Positions 54,507-62,968 of a stretch of DNA of 64,000 nucleotides are shown here, in pieces; the first letter of the stretch is position 1, and each line of letters begins with the position of its first letter. Source of the DNA: Acidobacteriaceae bacterium (GTDB taxonomy: Bacteria; Acidobacteriota; Terriglobia; Terriglobales; Acidobacteriaceae); NCBI GenBank assembly GCA_025350325.1, contig JANXYB010000076.1:29990-93989 (forward strand), in the 5' to 3' direction. The notes beneath the pieces were generated by a model. That model was not told the origin of the DNA, made no database searches, and was given only the letters and a program-made list of their open reading frames with translations. Position numbers and translations under genes: made by a program.

Positions 54507-55013
54507 ATGTCCGTTTCGCCACAAAACACGTTCGTTGGGAAAGCTGCCGTACTCGACGGGATGCCCGAGCACCCTGCGATAAAAGCCGTTGTCGCCTGGA
54601 ACCCCGATGCGCTTACCGACGCTCGCTTTGACCGAGGCGAGTTGACCCTGACCGTAGCTCCTGAATCGATTGTTGAAGCCTGTTCAATCGTTCAGACAGC
54701 CGGCTATAACTTCTTTGAAGATGTAACAGCGGTCGACTGGTTCCCTTCCGAGCCTCGCTTTCAGTTGAGTTATCACATTCTTTCGCACGCTTACAAAGAG
54801 CGCATCCGCCTGCGCGTTATGCTGGATGGTAACAATCCAACCATCGCATCGATCACGCCAGTTTGGGCCGGCGCCAACTACTACGAGCGCGAAGTTTTCG
54901 ATTTGTTCGGCGTGCGTTTTGAGGGCCACCCCAACCTGCGCCGCATCATGATGCCTGACGATTGGACAGGTCACCCCCTGCGTAAGGACTATCCGGTTGA
55001 GGGCTATCGCTGA
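54507..55013 (+). CDS. nuoC: NADH-quinone oxidoreductase subunit C
   Basis: NuoC is a peripheral-arm subunit. The 168-residue protein has the 30-kDa-subunit motifs YNFFEDVTAVDWFPSEPRFQ, LSYHILSHAYKERIRLRVML, and at the end YYEREVFDLFGVRFEGHPNL, RRIMMPDDWTGHPLRKDYPV. It is a stand-alone NuoC, not the NuoCD fusion. It abuts nuoA and overlaps nuoD. Confidence 0.95.
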   Translation: MSVSPQNTFVGKAAVLDGMPEHPAIKAVVAWNPDALTDARFDRGELTLTVAPESIVEACSIVQTAGYNFFEDVTAVDWFPSEPRFQLSYHILSHAYKERIRLRVMLDGNNPTIASITPVWAGANYYEREVFDLFGVRFEGHPNLRRIMMPDDWTGHPLRKDYPVEGYR

Positions 55014-56233
55014 TGGCGCAAGACGTCGGCACACCTATTCTGCAAGCCCCTCCGGCGGAGGGAGCGAACGATCAGCACATGGTGCTGAATATGGGACCGC
55101 AACACCCGTCCACGCACGGGGTGTTGCGCCTGGTGCTCGAGATCGACGGCGAAATCATCGTTCGTCTCTACCCTGAAATCGGCTATCTGCATACCGGCAT
55201 AGAAAAAACTTGCGAAGCGAAGTTTTATCAGCAGGTCGTCCCGCTAACCGACCGCGTCGACTACCTCGGACCGATGGCAAACAACCTTTGCTATTGCCTT
55301 GCAGTTGAAAAGCTACTGCAACTTGAAATTCCCGCCCGAGCGCAATGGATCAGGGTTTTGCTGACTGAACTGACCCGCTTAAATTCGCACCTCATCTGGC
55401 TCGGTACGCATGCGATGGACATCGGTGCGCTTACAGTTTTCCTTTACACCTTCAGGGAACGCGAAGACATTCTGCGCATCTTCGAGGCCGTTTCTGGCCA
55501 GCGAATGATGACCAGCTACTTCCGTGTGGGTGGCTTGTCGATGGAGCCGCCTCTCGACTTGTTCGACCGGATACAGGGCTTCATCAACACATTCCCTGAA
55601 AAGATCGACGAATATTCAAATCTGCTTACTGGCAATCCGATCTTCATCAATCGTCTCAAGGGCGTCGGGTACCTCTCAGCAGAAGACGCGATTGCGCTGG
55701 CCGTAACCGGCCCGCCAATGCGTGCCTCGGGCGTGGATTTCGACCTGCGGCGTGACATGCCCTACTCCAGCTATGAAAAGTTCCAGTTCAAGGTCCCTAC
55801 CTCTAAGGATGGAGATTGCTGGGCAAGATATACCGTTCGACTTGAAGAGATGCGCGAGAGCATCAAGATCATTCAGCAGGCGCTGGACGGCATGCCCGGC
55901 GGTCCCATCAAGGCCGACGCGCCTAAGATCGTGTTGCCCGACCGCGAGAAGATGAAGACGCAGATGGAGGCGCTGATCCATCACTTCAAAATCGTTACCG
56001 AAGGCTTCGCGGTGCCTGCCGGTGAGGTGTATCAGGGCATCGAATCCGGGCACGGGCAGATGGGCTACTATGTGGTTTCAGACGGGACCGCCAAGCCCTA
56101 TCGCGTGCACATGCGCTATCCGTCTTTTGCCACGTTGCAGGCGCTTGAAACAATGTGCAAGGGCCGCATGCTGGCCGATGTCGTTGCCGTCATCGGATCC
56201 ATCGACATCGTTTTAGGAGAGATCGACAGATGA
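55013..56233 (+). CDS. nuoD: NADH-quinone oxidoreductase subunit D
   Basis: NuoD lines the quinone chamber. The 406-residue 49-kDa subunit contains NMGPQHPSTHGVLRLVLEID, EIGYLHTGIEKTCEAKFYQQ, PLTDRVDYLGPMANNLCYCL, HLIWLGTHAMDIGALTVFLY and, at the end, CKGRMLADVVAVIGSIDIVL, GEIDR. Its ATG overlaps the nuoC stop (TGATG). Confidence 0.97.
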   Translation: MAQDVGTPILQAPPAEGANDQHMVLNMGPQHPSTHGVLRLVLEIDGEIIVRLYPEIGYLHTGIEKTCEAKFYQQVVPLTDRVDYLGPMANNLCYCLAVEKLLQLEIPARAQWIRVLLTELTRLNSHLIWLGTHAMDIGALTVFLYTFREREDILRIFEAVSGQRMMTSYFRVGGLSMEPPLDLFDRIQGFINTFPEKIDEYSNLLTGNPIFINRLKGVGYLSAEDAIALAVTGPPMRASGVDFDLRRDMPYSSYEKFQFKVPTSKDGDCWARYTVRLEEMRESIKIIQQALDGMPGGPIKADAPKIVLPDREKMKTQMEALIHHFKIVTEGFAVPAGEVYQGIESGHGQMGYYVVSDGTAKPYRVHMRYPSFATLQALETMCKGRMLADVVAVIGSIDIVLGEIDR

Positions 56234-56248
56234 ACACAGGAGCTTTTC

Positions 56249-56743
56249 GTGGTTGATTACGCACGGCTGATAGCGGAAGAGATGGGGCGGCGAGACTCCG
56301 CCATCGCGATGATCGCCTCCCAGGCAAAACGGGAAATCGAATTGCATTCCTTGTTTATGAACATGGAGTTTAGCCTTGGCGATGAAGTGGCCAAGGCAAA
56401 TCATGAATTGGACAAGCGCAGTTCACCGGCCATCCAGGGGCCGGTACGGCCCGACAAGAATGAGAACGCAATTGAACTTTCGTTTGGGCCGCGCGATCCA
56501 TGTTTCAGAATGAGTGTGCAGAGCGCCGAGAGTCAGCCAGGGCAGTTGAAGCTTCATGCTGAACTGCTAGATGAAACAGGCTCGATCATTGATCAAACCA
56601 ACTACGAGATTGAAGAAGATGCAAACTCGCTGAGTGTTTACAAGCCCATTGTCGAGGGATCCCCGAATCGGGCCTCCGCATTAACAGCCGCTGAAATCGG
56701 GCAAGAGATCGTGACAGGAATTATTTGTGGCCGTTTCGCCTGA
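56249..56743 (+). CDS. Unknown protein encoded between nuoD and nuoE
   Basis: This 164-residue protein starts at GTG, with AGGAG six bases upstream. The N-terminal 40 residues are helical (YARLIAEEMGRRDSAIAMIA, SQAKREIELHSLFMNMEFSL), followed by polar, strand-rich sequence. I recognise no complex I subunit or other family. Tight packing (15 bases after nuoD, overlap with the next gene) implies co-expression with the nuo genes. Confidence 0.65.
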   Translation: MVDYARLIAEEMGRRDSAIAMIASQAKREIELHSLFMNMEFSLGDEVAKANHELDKRSSPAIQGPVRPDKNENAIELSFGPRDPCFRMSVQSAESQPGQLKLHAELLDETGSIIDQTNYEIEEDANSLSVYKPIVEGSPNRASALTAAEIGQEIVTGIICGRFA

Positions 56744-57062
56744 GTTCGGCTCCGCGGTTTACGTAGAGCTTTGGGTATCGCTGGCTTCCCTGCTCCGCAG
56801 CTACACCGCAGTGCACGGCCTCAACAGAAATCGACAAGCTACGGTGGAATTAGGCGAGGAATTGATCACAGTCCGGCTTGGCGACGCATGGCTAGAACTG
56901 AAACGCAACAATGCACGCATCACCTGGAATCGTGAAGACGGACGAAATGGAATGCTGGTATTAACTGAAGCCGGGCGATTGCGCAGCGATGGGGCGAGCG
57001 GCGTCCGCGAGGAAGAAATGGATATGGCCGCCGAAGCATGGGCACGGGAGTTGATGGTATGA
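56727..57062 (+). CDS. Unknown protein encoded between nuoD and nuoE
   Basis: This 111-residue protein starts at GTG 56727, overlapping the previous gene by 17 bases, and ends with ATGA into nuoE. It is mixed alpha/beta (VYVELWVSLASLLRSYTAVH, ELGEELITVRLGDAWLELKR, NNARITWNREDGRNGMLVLT). No family is recognised. The couplings on both sides suggest it belongs to the complex I transcript. Confidence 0.6.
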   Translation: MAVSPEFGSAVYVELWVSLASLLRSYTAVHGLNRNRQATVELGEELITVRLGDAWLELKRNNARITWNREDGRNGMLVLTEAGRLRSDGASGVREEEMDMAAEAWARELMV

Positions 57063-57592
57063 GCCCAAACAATCCAAACATAGAGACCATGAGCATTTTC
57101 TCGCCCCAAGTGGCGGCTCGCTTTGATGCGCTTGTAGAGAGATATCCGGTGCGTCGTTCAGCGCTCGTGCCGATGCTGCTCTACGCGCAGGATGAGATTG
57201 GTTATCTTTCTGACGCCGTAATCGCCGAAGTCGCCCAGCGCATTGGGATCACCGAACTGGATGTGCGCAATGTTGCGACCTACTACTCCATGCTGCGATT
57301 CAAGCCGGCAGGCAAGTTCAACGTCCAGGTCTGCACCAATATCAGTTGCATGCTGCGCGGGGCGTATGACGTTTACGAGCGCTTCCAGGAGGAACTTGGA
57401 ATCGGACATAAGGGCGTGACCGCGGACGGCATTTTCTCGCTTGAAGAAGTCGAGTGCATTGGCGCTTGTTGCTGGGCTCCCGCGATCCAGGTGAATTACG
57501 CATTTCACGATGACTTGAGTCCCGATGCCGTTCCGGGCCTGCTCGCGGATTACCGAGGCAAGGTGAATGAGGGGACGGGACCGAATGCCTAG
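57059..57592 (+). CDS. nuoE: NADH-quinone oxidoreductase subunit E
   Basis: NuoE carries the N1a 2Fe-2S cluster. The 177-residue protein has the thioredoxin-like fold with cluster cysteines in VQVCTNISCMLRGAYDVYER and EEVECIGACCWAPAIQVN, and the N-terminal helical bundle (PVRRSALVPMLLYAQDEIGY). ATG 57059 overlaps the preceding stop as ATGA, and its end overlaps nuoF by eight bases. Confidence 0.95.
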   Translation: MSPNNPNIETMSIFSPQVAARFDALVERYPVRRSALVPMLLYAQDEIGYLSDAVIAEVAQRIGITELDVRNVATYYSMLRFKPAGKFNVQVCTNISCMLRGAYDVYERFQEELGIGHKGVTADGIFSLEEVECIGACCWAPAIQVNYAFHDDLSPDAVPGLLADYRGKVNEGTGPNA

Positions 57593-58895
57593 ACTTGTTT
57601 CGCATCCCGATGAAGTCAAGGTCGTGTCAAAGCGCTTCGGTCAGGGCGCGGCAAACATTGATAAGTACATTGAGCTTGGTGGTTATGAAGCCGCGAAAAA
57701 GTGTCTCGTGGAAGGCGCTGAGTGGATCATTAACGAAATGAAAGCCTCGAATCTGCGCGGGCGCGGAGGCGCGGGTTTTCCAACCGGAATGAAGTGGTCG
57801 TTTGTACCTAAGCAGTCCGCCAAGCCCAAGTATGTGCTCGTCAACGGAGACGAGAGCGAGCCCGGGACCTGCAAAGATCACTTGATATTTTTGCACGATC
57901 CGCACGCGGTCATTGAAGGCACGATCATCGCCGGCGTTGCTATTGGCTCCAAGACTGGATTCATTTATCTGCGCGGCGAGTATCGCTACTTGATCGAGAT
58001 CATGGAGAAAGCGGTCGCCGATGCATACGCGAAGGGCTTTCTGGGCAAAAACATCTTCGGGTCTGGTACCGAATTTCAGATCATCACGCAGAGTGGCGCG
58101 GGCGCGTATGAGGTAGGCGAAGAATCCGCGCTGATGGAGTCGCTCGAGGGTAAGCGAGGCATTCCGCGCATCAAGCCGCCATTCCCTGCCGTCGTGGGTC
58201 TTTACGGTGGCCCCACCGTAATCAATAACGCTGAGACAATTGCGACGGTTCCTCACGTGATTGCCATGGGCGGCGCGGCATTCGCGGCCATTGGGTCGGC
58301 ACGCAATGGCGGGACGCGCCTCTTCAGCATCAGCGGGCATGTAGAACGGCCCGGCGTATACGAACTCCCCATGGGCTACAACCTCAAGAAAATGATTTAT
58401 GAGGTTGCAGGCGGCATTAGCGGTGGACGCACATTAAAGGCCGTGGTGCCGGGTGGTTCTTCAACACCGGTGCTGTTGCCCGCGGAGATCGAAAACCTGG
58501 GAATGGATTTCGACCAGGTAGGCAAGGCTGGATCGATGCTCGGCTCGGGCGGCGTCGTGGTGCTTGACGACCATACCTGCATCGTGGAATTTGCCTTGCG
58601 CACCATCAGTTTTTATCAACACGAAAGCTGCGGCTGGTGCATCCCCTGCCGCGAAGGCACCGACTGGCTGAAGAAGTCGCTGACACGCTTTCACGCTGGA
58701 TTCGGATCGGCGAAGGATATCGATAACATTCAATACCTGGCAGAAAACATGTTGGGCCGTACCTTCTGTCCACTGGGCGATGCGGCGGCCATGCCCACGC
58801 TGGGATTCGTTAAAAAATTCCGCAAAGAATTTGAAGATCATTTGGACGGGAAGCTCTGCCCGTTCGCAAAACACGTGGAAGTGGCACTGCTTTGA
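57585..58895 (+). CDS. nuoF: NADH-quinone oxidoreductase subunit F
   Basis: NuoF binds NADH and FMN and holds cluster N3. The 436-residue protein has the FMN/NADH loop LRGRGGAGFPTGMKWSFVPK, NGDESEPGTCKDHLIFLHDP and cluster cysteines in HESCGWCIPCREGTDWL, with a fourth in GRTFCPLGDAAAMPTLGFV. ATG 57585 is preferred (GAGGGGA upstream). Confidence 0.96.
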   Translation: MPRLVSHPDEVKVVSKRFGQGAANIDKYIELGGYEAAKKCLVEGAEWIINEMKASNLRGRGGAGFPTGMKWSFVPKQSAKPKYVLVNGDESEPGTCKDHLIFLHDPHAVIEGTIIAGVAIGSKTGFIYLRGEYRYLIEIMEKAVADAYAKGFLGKNIFGSGTEFQIITQSGAGAYEVGEESALMESLEGKRGIPRIKPPFPAVVGLYGGPTVINNAETIATVPHVIAMGGAAFAAIGSARNGGTRLFSISGHVERPGVYELPMGYNLKKMIYEVAGGISGGRTLKAVVPGGSSTPVLLPAEIENLGMDFDQVGKAGSMLGSGGVVVLDDHTCIVEFALRTISFYQHESCGWCIPCREGTDWLKKSLTRFHAGFGSAKDIDNIQYLAENMLGRTFCPLGDAAAMPTLGFVKKFRKEFEDHLDGKLCPFAKHVEVALL

Positions 58896-58925
58896 ACGAA
58901 CCGAGTGCTGGAAATGACAACAAAC

Positions 58926-58956
58926 TTGACAGGTTTTTCCGAATTAGTGGTAATCT
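58926..58956 (+). promoter_or_regulatory. Promoter of hicAB
   Basis: TTGACA (58926-58931) is a perfect -35 box. TAATCT (58951-58956) at 19 bases or GGTAAT at 17 bases could serve as -10. It lies after the nuoF stop and 25 bases before hicA. Confidence 0.55.
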
Positions 58957-58980
58957 CGCCCCGCAATTCAAGGAGGAGGC

Positions 58981-59166
58981 GTGAGACCACAAGACCTGAT
59001 ACGAATTTTGGAAGCTGACGGTTGGTACAGTACGGGGCAAACGGGGAGTCACAGGCATTTTCGCCATCCGGTGAAGCCGGGATTGCTGATCGTACCCATG
59101 CATGCGGGGAAGGAAATCGGGAAAGGGCTGCTACACAGTATTCTCAAAAAGGCAGGATTGAAATGA
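58981..59166 (+). CDS. hicA: HicA-type mRNA interferase toxin
   Basis: This 61-residue protein matches HicA, a small double-stranded-RNA-binding-fold RNase. The core is IRILEADGWYSTGQTGSHRH, with the catalytic His in TGSHRHF, then VPMHAGKEIGKGLLHSILKK, AGLK. The start is GTG after AAGGAGGAGG. hicB overlaps it as ATGA. It interrupts nuo between nuoF and nuoG. Confidence 0.93.
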   Translation: MRPQDLIRILEADGWYSTGQTGSHRHFRHPVKPGLLIVPMHAGKEIGKGLLHSILKKAGLK

Positions 59167-59471
59167 CACGCGAATACCTGGTGGTTTACGAAAGAGGACC
59201 GACGAACTGGAGCGCATTCTCACCCGACATGCCGGGGTGCGGCTCGCTCGGCGAAGCGCTGGAAGACACGCGTACCAACATGAGCAAAGCGATGGAACTC
59301 TACTTGAGCGAAACAGTGAAGGCAGGGGAGCCCGTTCCAGATGCCGTCGCAACGTATGTCAACTTCAATGAATTCGACCCGGGCCACGAGACGAAACAGT
59401 ACTTCGTGGAATGGCTTCAAGTGCCGCTTCCTCAGTCTCTCTCCTTCACAGAATCGACACAGGCCGCATAG
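59163..59471 (+). CDS. hicB: HicB-type antitoxin
   Basis: The 103-residue protein has the HicB RNase-H-like fold: EYLVVYERGPTNWSAFSPDM, PGCGSLGEALEDTRTNMSKA, MELYLSETVKAGEPVPD. Its C-terminal segment (QYFVEWLQVPLPQS) is not an obvious DNA-binding domain, which some HicB carry, so autoregulation is uncertain. It ends 7 bases before nuoG. Confidence 0.92.
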   Translation: MTREYLVVYERGPTNWSAFSPDMPGCGSLGEALEDTRTNMSKAMELYLSETVKAGEPVPDAVATYVNFNEFDPGHETKQYFVEWLQVPLPQSLSFTESTQAA

Positions 59472-59478
59472 GAAATAA

Positions 59479-61827
59479 ATGGCAGACGTAACTTTCATAG
59501 TCGATGGAAAGCAGCTCACAGCCCCCGCAGGAACGCTGCTCATTGAGGCATGCCGCAAGGCGGGTATCGAGATCCCTGCGTTCTGTTATTACCCGGGCTT
59601 GAGCCTGCAGGCAGCTTGCCGCATGTGCGTGGTTCGCCAGGAGAAAGTCCCCAAGCTCCAGACTGCGTGCACTACGACCGTTGCTGAGGGACAAGTCTTC
59701 ATCACCGAATCGCCTGAAATTGCGCAGGCGCGCAAGGCTACCATCGAATTGCTGTTGGGAAATCATCCCCTCGATTGCCCGGTATGCGATGCGGGCGGCG
59801 AGTGCGAACTGCAGGATATGACCTTTAAATACGGCGCGGGAGAGAGCCTGTATGCCGAGGCCAAGCAGCATCGCGAAGAGCAGCAATGGTCTCCTGCCGT
59901 GTTCTATGATCGTCCGCGCTGCATCCTGTGCTACCGATGCACGCGCATGTGCGGCGAGGGCATGGACGTCTGGGCACTTGGCGTGCAAAATCGCGGGGTG
60001 AGCTCCGTCATCTCACCCAATGGCGGCGATCAGCTTGACTGTGAACAGTGCGGCATGTGCATCGATGTATGCCCGGTGGGCGCACTGACCAGCGGCAGCT
60101 ATCGCTACAAAACGCGTCCATGGGAGATGAATCATGTCTCCACCGTGTGCACGCATTGCGGCGACGGATGCAAGGTCACGCTGGGCGTGCGGCAATCGAA
60201 CGACGGCTCTCAAATCGTCCGCGCCGACAATCGCGATAAGAGTGGGATCAACGGCGACTTCCTTTGTGCGAAAGGCCGTTTCGGCTTTGACTTTGTCGAG
60301 AACACGCAGCGGCTCAACAAACCTCTTGTACGCAATGCCCAAGGCAAACTGGAGCCTGTCACCTGGGAGCATGCCCTTCGCTTCGCGGCAGCAAACTTAA
60401 AGGAAGTGCGCGACAGCAGGGGCGGGGCCGCGATTGGTGTCATCGGATCTAACCACACCACCAACGAAGAGAACTATCTGCTGCAGAAATTTGCGCGCAC
60501 CGTGCTCCAAACCAGCAACATTGATCACGAACGCACTGCGGATTACGCTGGCTTTGCTCGTGCCCTGGCCGGTCATGAGGGCAAAGCTGCGAGTTTGCGT
60601 GCGACTGCGAATGCTCCGGCTATTCTGCTGATCGGGGGCAATCCAACTGAAGAGCACCCGCTGCTCGCCTGGAATCTGAGAACCAACGTGCGTTTGAATC
60701 GCGCACGCCTCTACATTGCAAACGAAAAGGCCATCAAGCTGGAGCGCCAAGCCAAAGTCGTGCTGCGGCTGCCTGCGGACGGTTACAACAGTTTGGCCGA
60801 TTATCTCGGCGGCGGCGATGCTGCGATCCATGATGCCGCCTTCCGCGATGCTCTCGCTGAAGAGGAATCGTTGCTGGTGATTTTGAGCAACGATTATCGT
60901 GGTTCTGCTATAGGCGCGCTTGTCCAGTGGGGTCTGAAGCGCAACAATGTCAGCTTTGCTATTCTCGGTGATTACGCCAACTCGCGCGGCGCAGCTGACA
61001 TGGGTCTGCTGCCCGATTCCTTGCCCGGTTATCTACCGCTATCGGAGCCGGGTGCATTCGCCAACGAGTACCCGAGCCTCACTGCGAATCTCGGTAAGAC
61101 GTTGCCCGAGATGTTCACCGCCGCGGACCAAGGTGAATTGGGGGCATTGCTAGTCGTGGGTGCCGATCCAGTTGGAAAACTTGGATTGCATCCCAACACG
61201 CTCAAGAACACATTCATTATTGTGCAGGACATATTCCTCACCGACACCGCCGCGATGGCCGACGTGGTCTTCCCGGCGGCCAGCCTCTACGAAAAATCTG
61301 GCACCGTCACCAATACCTATGGCGACGTCCAACTGGTGCGCAAGGCGGCAGATCGGGCTGGAGTCAAGCCCGACTTTGAAATCCTGGTACGCCTCGCTGG
61401 AAGTATGGGCGTCGATGTGAAATCGCTCGTGCCCTTTGGCAAAGGCTCAGTGACAGCCGACCTCGGCCAGTCGCGCGGCGCGCAGGCCGGAGAGGCAGAC
61501 CGGCATGCGGTTTGGTTGTCGGCTAACAACCTGGAGCCAAAGTTGAGCCCCTTCGATCCGCTCGCGATGCTGGATGAGATCGAGCGACTCGTTCCTGGTT
61601 ATAAGCTTGACCGGCTCAACCTATTCGGCGGTAACGATGTGCCGGTGGAGCCGGGACTGGTGCCCGTTTCGGCGTTGACTGCGCTAGCGGCGGCCAGCGC
61701 AGAACTTATTTCACCCGCACACAATGGTCTTTTTACGTCGGGAATTCTCGGGGACTATAGCCCTGGACTCAAAGAATTAAGGCAGCACCAGGCGGCAGAG
61801 AATCTTGCGGAAACTGCCGCGGACTGA
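59479..61827 (+). CDS. nuoG: NADH-quinone oxidoreductase subunit G
   Basis: NuoG carries several Fe-S clusters of the NADH module. The 782-residue protein begins with a 2Fe-2S domain (C36, C47, C50, C64), then a His-Cys3 site in GNHPLDCPVCDAGGECELQ and two 4Fe-4S sites (RCILCYRCTRMCGEG and CEQCGMCIDVCPVGA). A molybdopterin-oxidoreductase-like domain follows with VCTHCGDGCKVTLGV. Length is within the family range. It lies after hicB. Confidence 0.95.
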   Translation: MADVTFIVDGKQLTAPAGTLLIEACRKAGIEIPAFCYYPGLSLQAACRMCVVRQEKVPKLQTACTTTVAEGQVFITESPEIAQARKATIELLLGNHPLDCPVCDAGGECELQDMTFKYGAGESLYAEAKQHREEQQWSPAVFYDRPRCILCYRCTRMCGEGMDVWALGVQNRGVSSVISPNGGDQLDCEQCGMCIDVCPVGALTSGSYRYKTRPWEMNHVSTVCTHCGDGCKVTLGVRQSNDGSQIVRADNRDKSGINGDFLCAKGRFGFDFVENTQRLNKPLVRNAQGKLEPVTWEHALRFAAANLKEVRDSRGGAAIGVIGSNHTTNEENYLLQKFARTVLQTSNIDHERTADYAGFARALAGHEGKAASLRATANAPAILLIGGNPTEEHPLLAWNLRTNVRLNRARLYIANEKAIKLERQAKVVLRLPADGYNSLADYLGGGDAAIHDAAFRDALAEEESLLVILSNDYRGSAIGALVQWGLKRNNVSFAILGDYANSRGAADMGLLPDSLPGYLPLSEPGAFANEYPSLTANLGKTLPEMFTAADQGELGALLVVGADPVGKLGLHPNTLKNTFIIVQDIFLTDTAAMADVVFPAASLYEKSGTVTNTYGDVQLVRKAADRAGVKPDFEILVRLAGSMGVDVKSLVPFGKGSVTADLGQSRGAQAGEADRHAVWLSANNLEPKLSPFDPLAMLDEIERLVPGYKLDRLNLFGGNDVPVEPGLVPVSALTALAAASAELISPAHNGLFTSGILGDYSPGLKELRQHQAAENLAETAAD

Positions 61828-61858
61828 TCGAAAGTTTGTCTAGAGAGGCTGAAGAAGC

Positions 61859-62908
61859 GTGACGATTTGGCAGTTCTTATTCTGGAGCCTGCTCAAGGTA
61901 GCGGTGGTGACGGTGGTGCTGTTGCTGGCCGTCGCCTACACCGTGCTGCTTGAGCGCAAGCTCGTAGGACGCATTCAAAACCGCTGGGGACCTAGCCGAG
62001 TCGGGCCATTCGGCCTGCTGCAGCCGCTGGTTGACGGCGCCAAGTCGTTTCTAAAGGAAGACATTATTCCCACGGCGGTATACAGGCCGCTCTATTTGCT
62101 GGCGCCGATCATCGCCTTGAGTTGTGCGCTTATTTCGATTGGGGTTGTTCCCTTCGGTGATCCCGGAGTTACGGGCGCAGGGGGATTTCATTTCTTTGAA
62201 ATTTCAGATGTAAACATCGGTCTACTGATTATTTTGGGTATCACATCCATCGGCGTGTACGGCATTGCCCTTGCCGGATGGTCCTCGAACAACAAGTATT
62301 CCCTGCTTGGATCCCTTCGTGCGTCGGCGCAGTTAGTCAGTTATGAGTTGGCGCTGGGGCTTTCATTGGTGGGCGTGGTGCTCCGCGCCGGATCGCTCAA
62401 TTTGCGCGTGATCGTTGAGAGCCAGTCCAACCGTGGACTTCTGAGCTGGAATTTATTTGGCGGACTGCAATTTGTCGCTTTCTTCATTTACTTGATGGCG
62501 GCCTACGCCGAGACCAATCGGTCGCCGTTCGATCTTCCTGAAGCTGAGAGCGAGCTAACGGCCGGCTATCACACCGAATACAGCTCGATGAAGTTCGCCA
62601 TGTTTTTCATGGCCGAGTACTCCAACATGATCACCGTAGGTTGCGTGGCCACGCTTCTCTTCTTGGGCGGATGGACAAGCCCCTTCGGCCACCTGTTTGG
62701 CACGCCCCAGAGCTTCCTGATTCGCGCATTGATACCGATCTTCTGGTTTGTACTGAAGGTCTTCAGTTTTCTGTTTTTGTATGTGTGGGTGCGCGGCACA
62801 CTGCCTCGCTTCCGCTATGACCAGTTGATGAATTACGGATGGCGTTATCTAATGCCACTCGCCATCCTCAACATTGTTGGAACAAGTCTGTGGCTTGCCT
62901 ATCGCTGA
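61859..62908 (+). CDS. nuoH: NADH-quinone oxidoreductase subunit H
   Basis: NuoH links the quinone site to the membrane arm. The 349-residue protein has about eight helices and the motifs LERKLVGRIQNRWGPSRVGP, FGLLQPLVDGAKSFLKEDII, YAETNRSPFDLPEAESELTA, GYHTEYSSMKFAMFFMAEY and RGTLPRFRYDQLMNYGWRYL. The start is GTG at 61859 with GAGAGG upstream. It is the last nuo gene here; nuoI does not follow. Confidence 0.96.
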   Translation: MTIWQFLFWSLLKVAVVTVVLLLAVAYTVLLERKLVGRIQNRWGPSRVGPFGLLQPLVDGAKSFLKEDIIPTAVYRPLYLLAPIIALSCALISIGVVPFGDPGVTGAGGFHFFEISDVNIGLLIILGITSIGVYGIALAGWSSNNKYSLLGSLRASAQLVSYELALGLSLVGVVLRAGSLNLRVIVESQSNRGLLSWNLFGGLQFVAFFIYLMAAYAETNRSPFDLPEAESELTAGYHTEYSSMKFAMFFMAEYSNMITVGCVATLLFLGGWTSPFGHLFGTPQSFLIRALIPIFWFVLKVFSFLFLYVWVRGTLPRFRYDQLMNYGWRYLMPLAILNIVGTSLWLAYR

Positions 62909-62968
62909 AAGCGACAGAACAAACTAGGTATGTGTTCATTCACAATCAGGATGGTTTAGCGGCGTAGC

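Noticed and set aside
58896..59478. hicAB carried by a transposon or integron
   Set aside because: I saw no flanking inverted or direct repeats and no recombinase gene near it.
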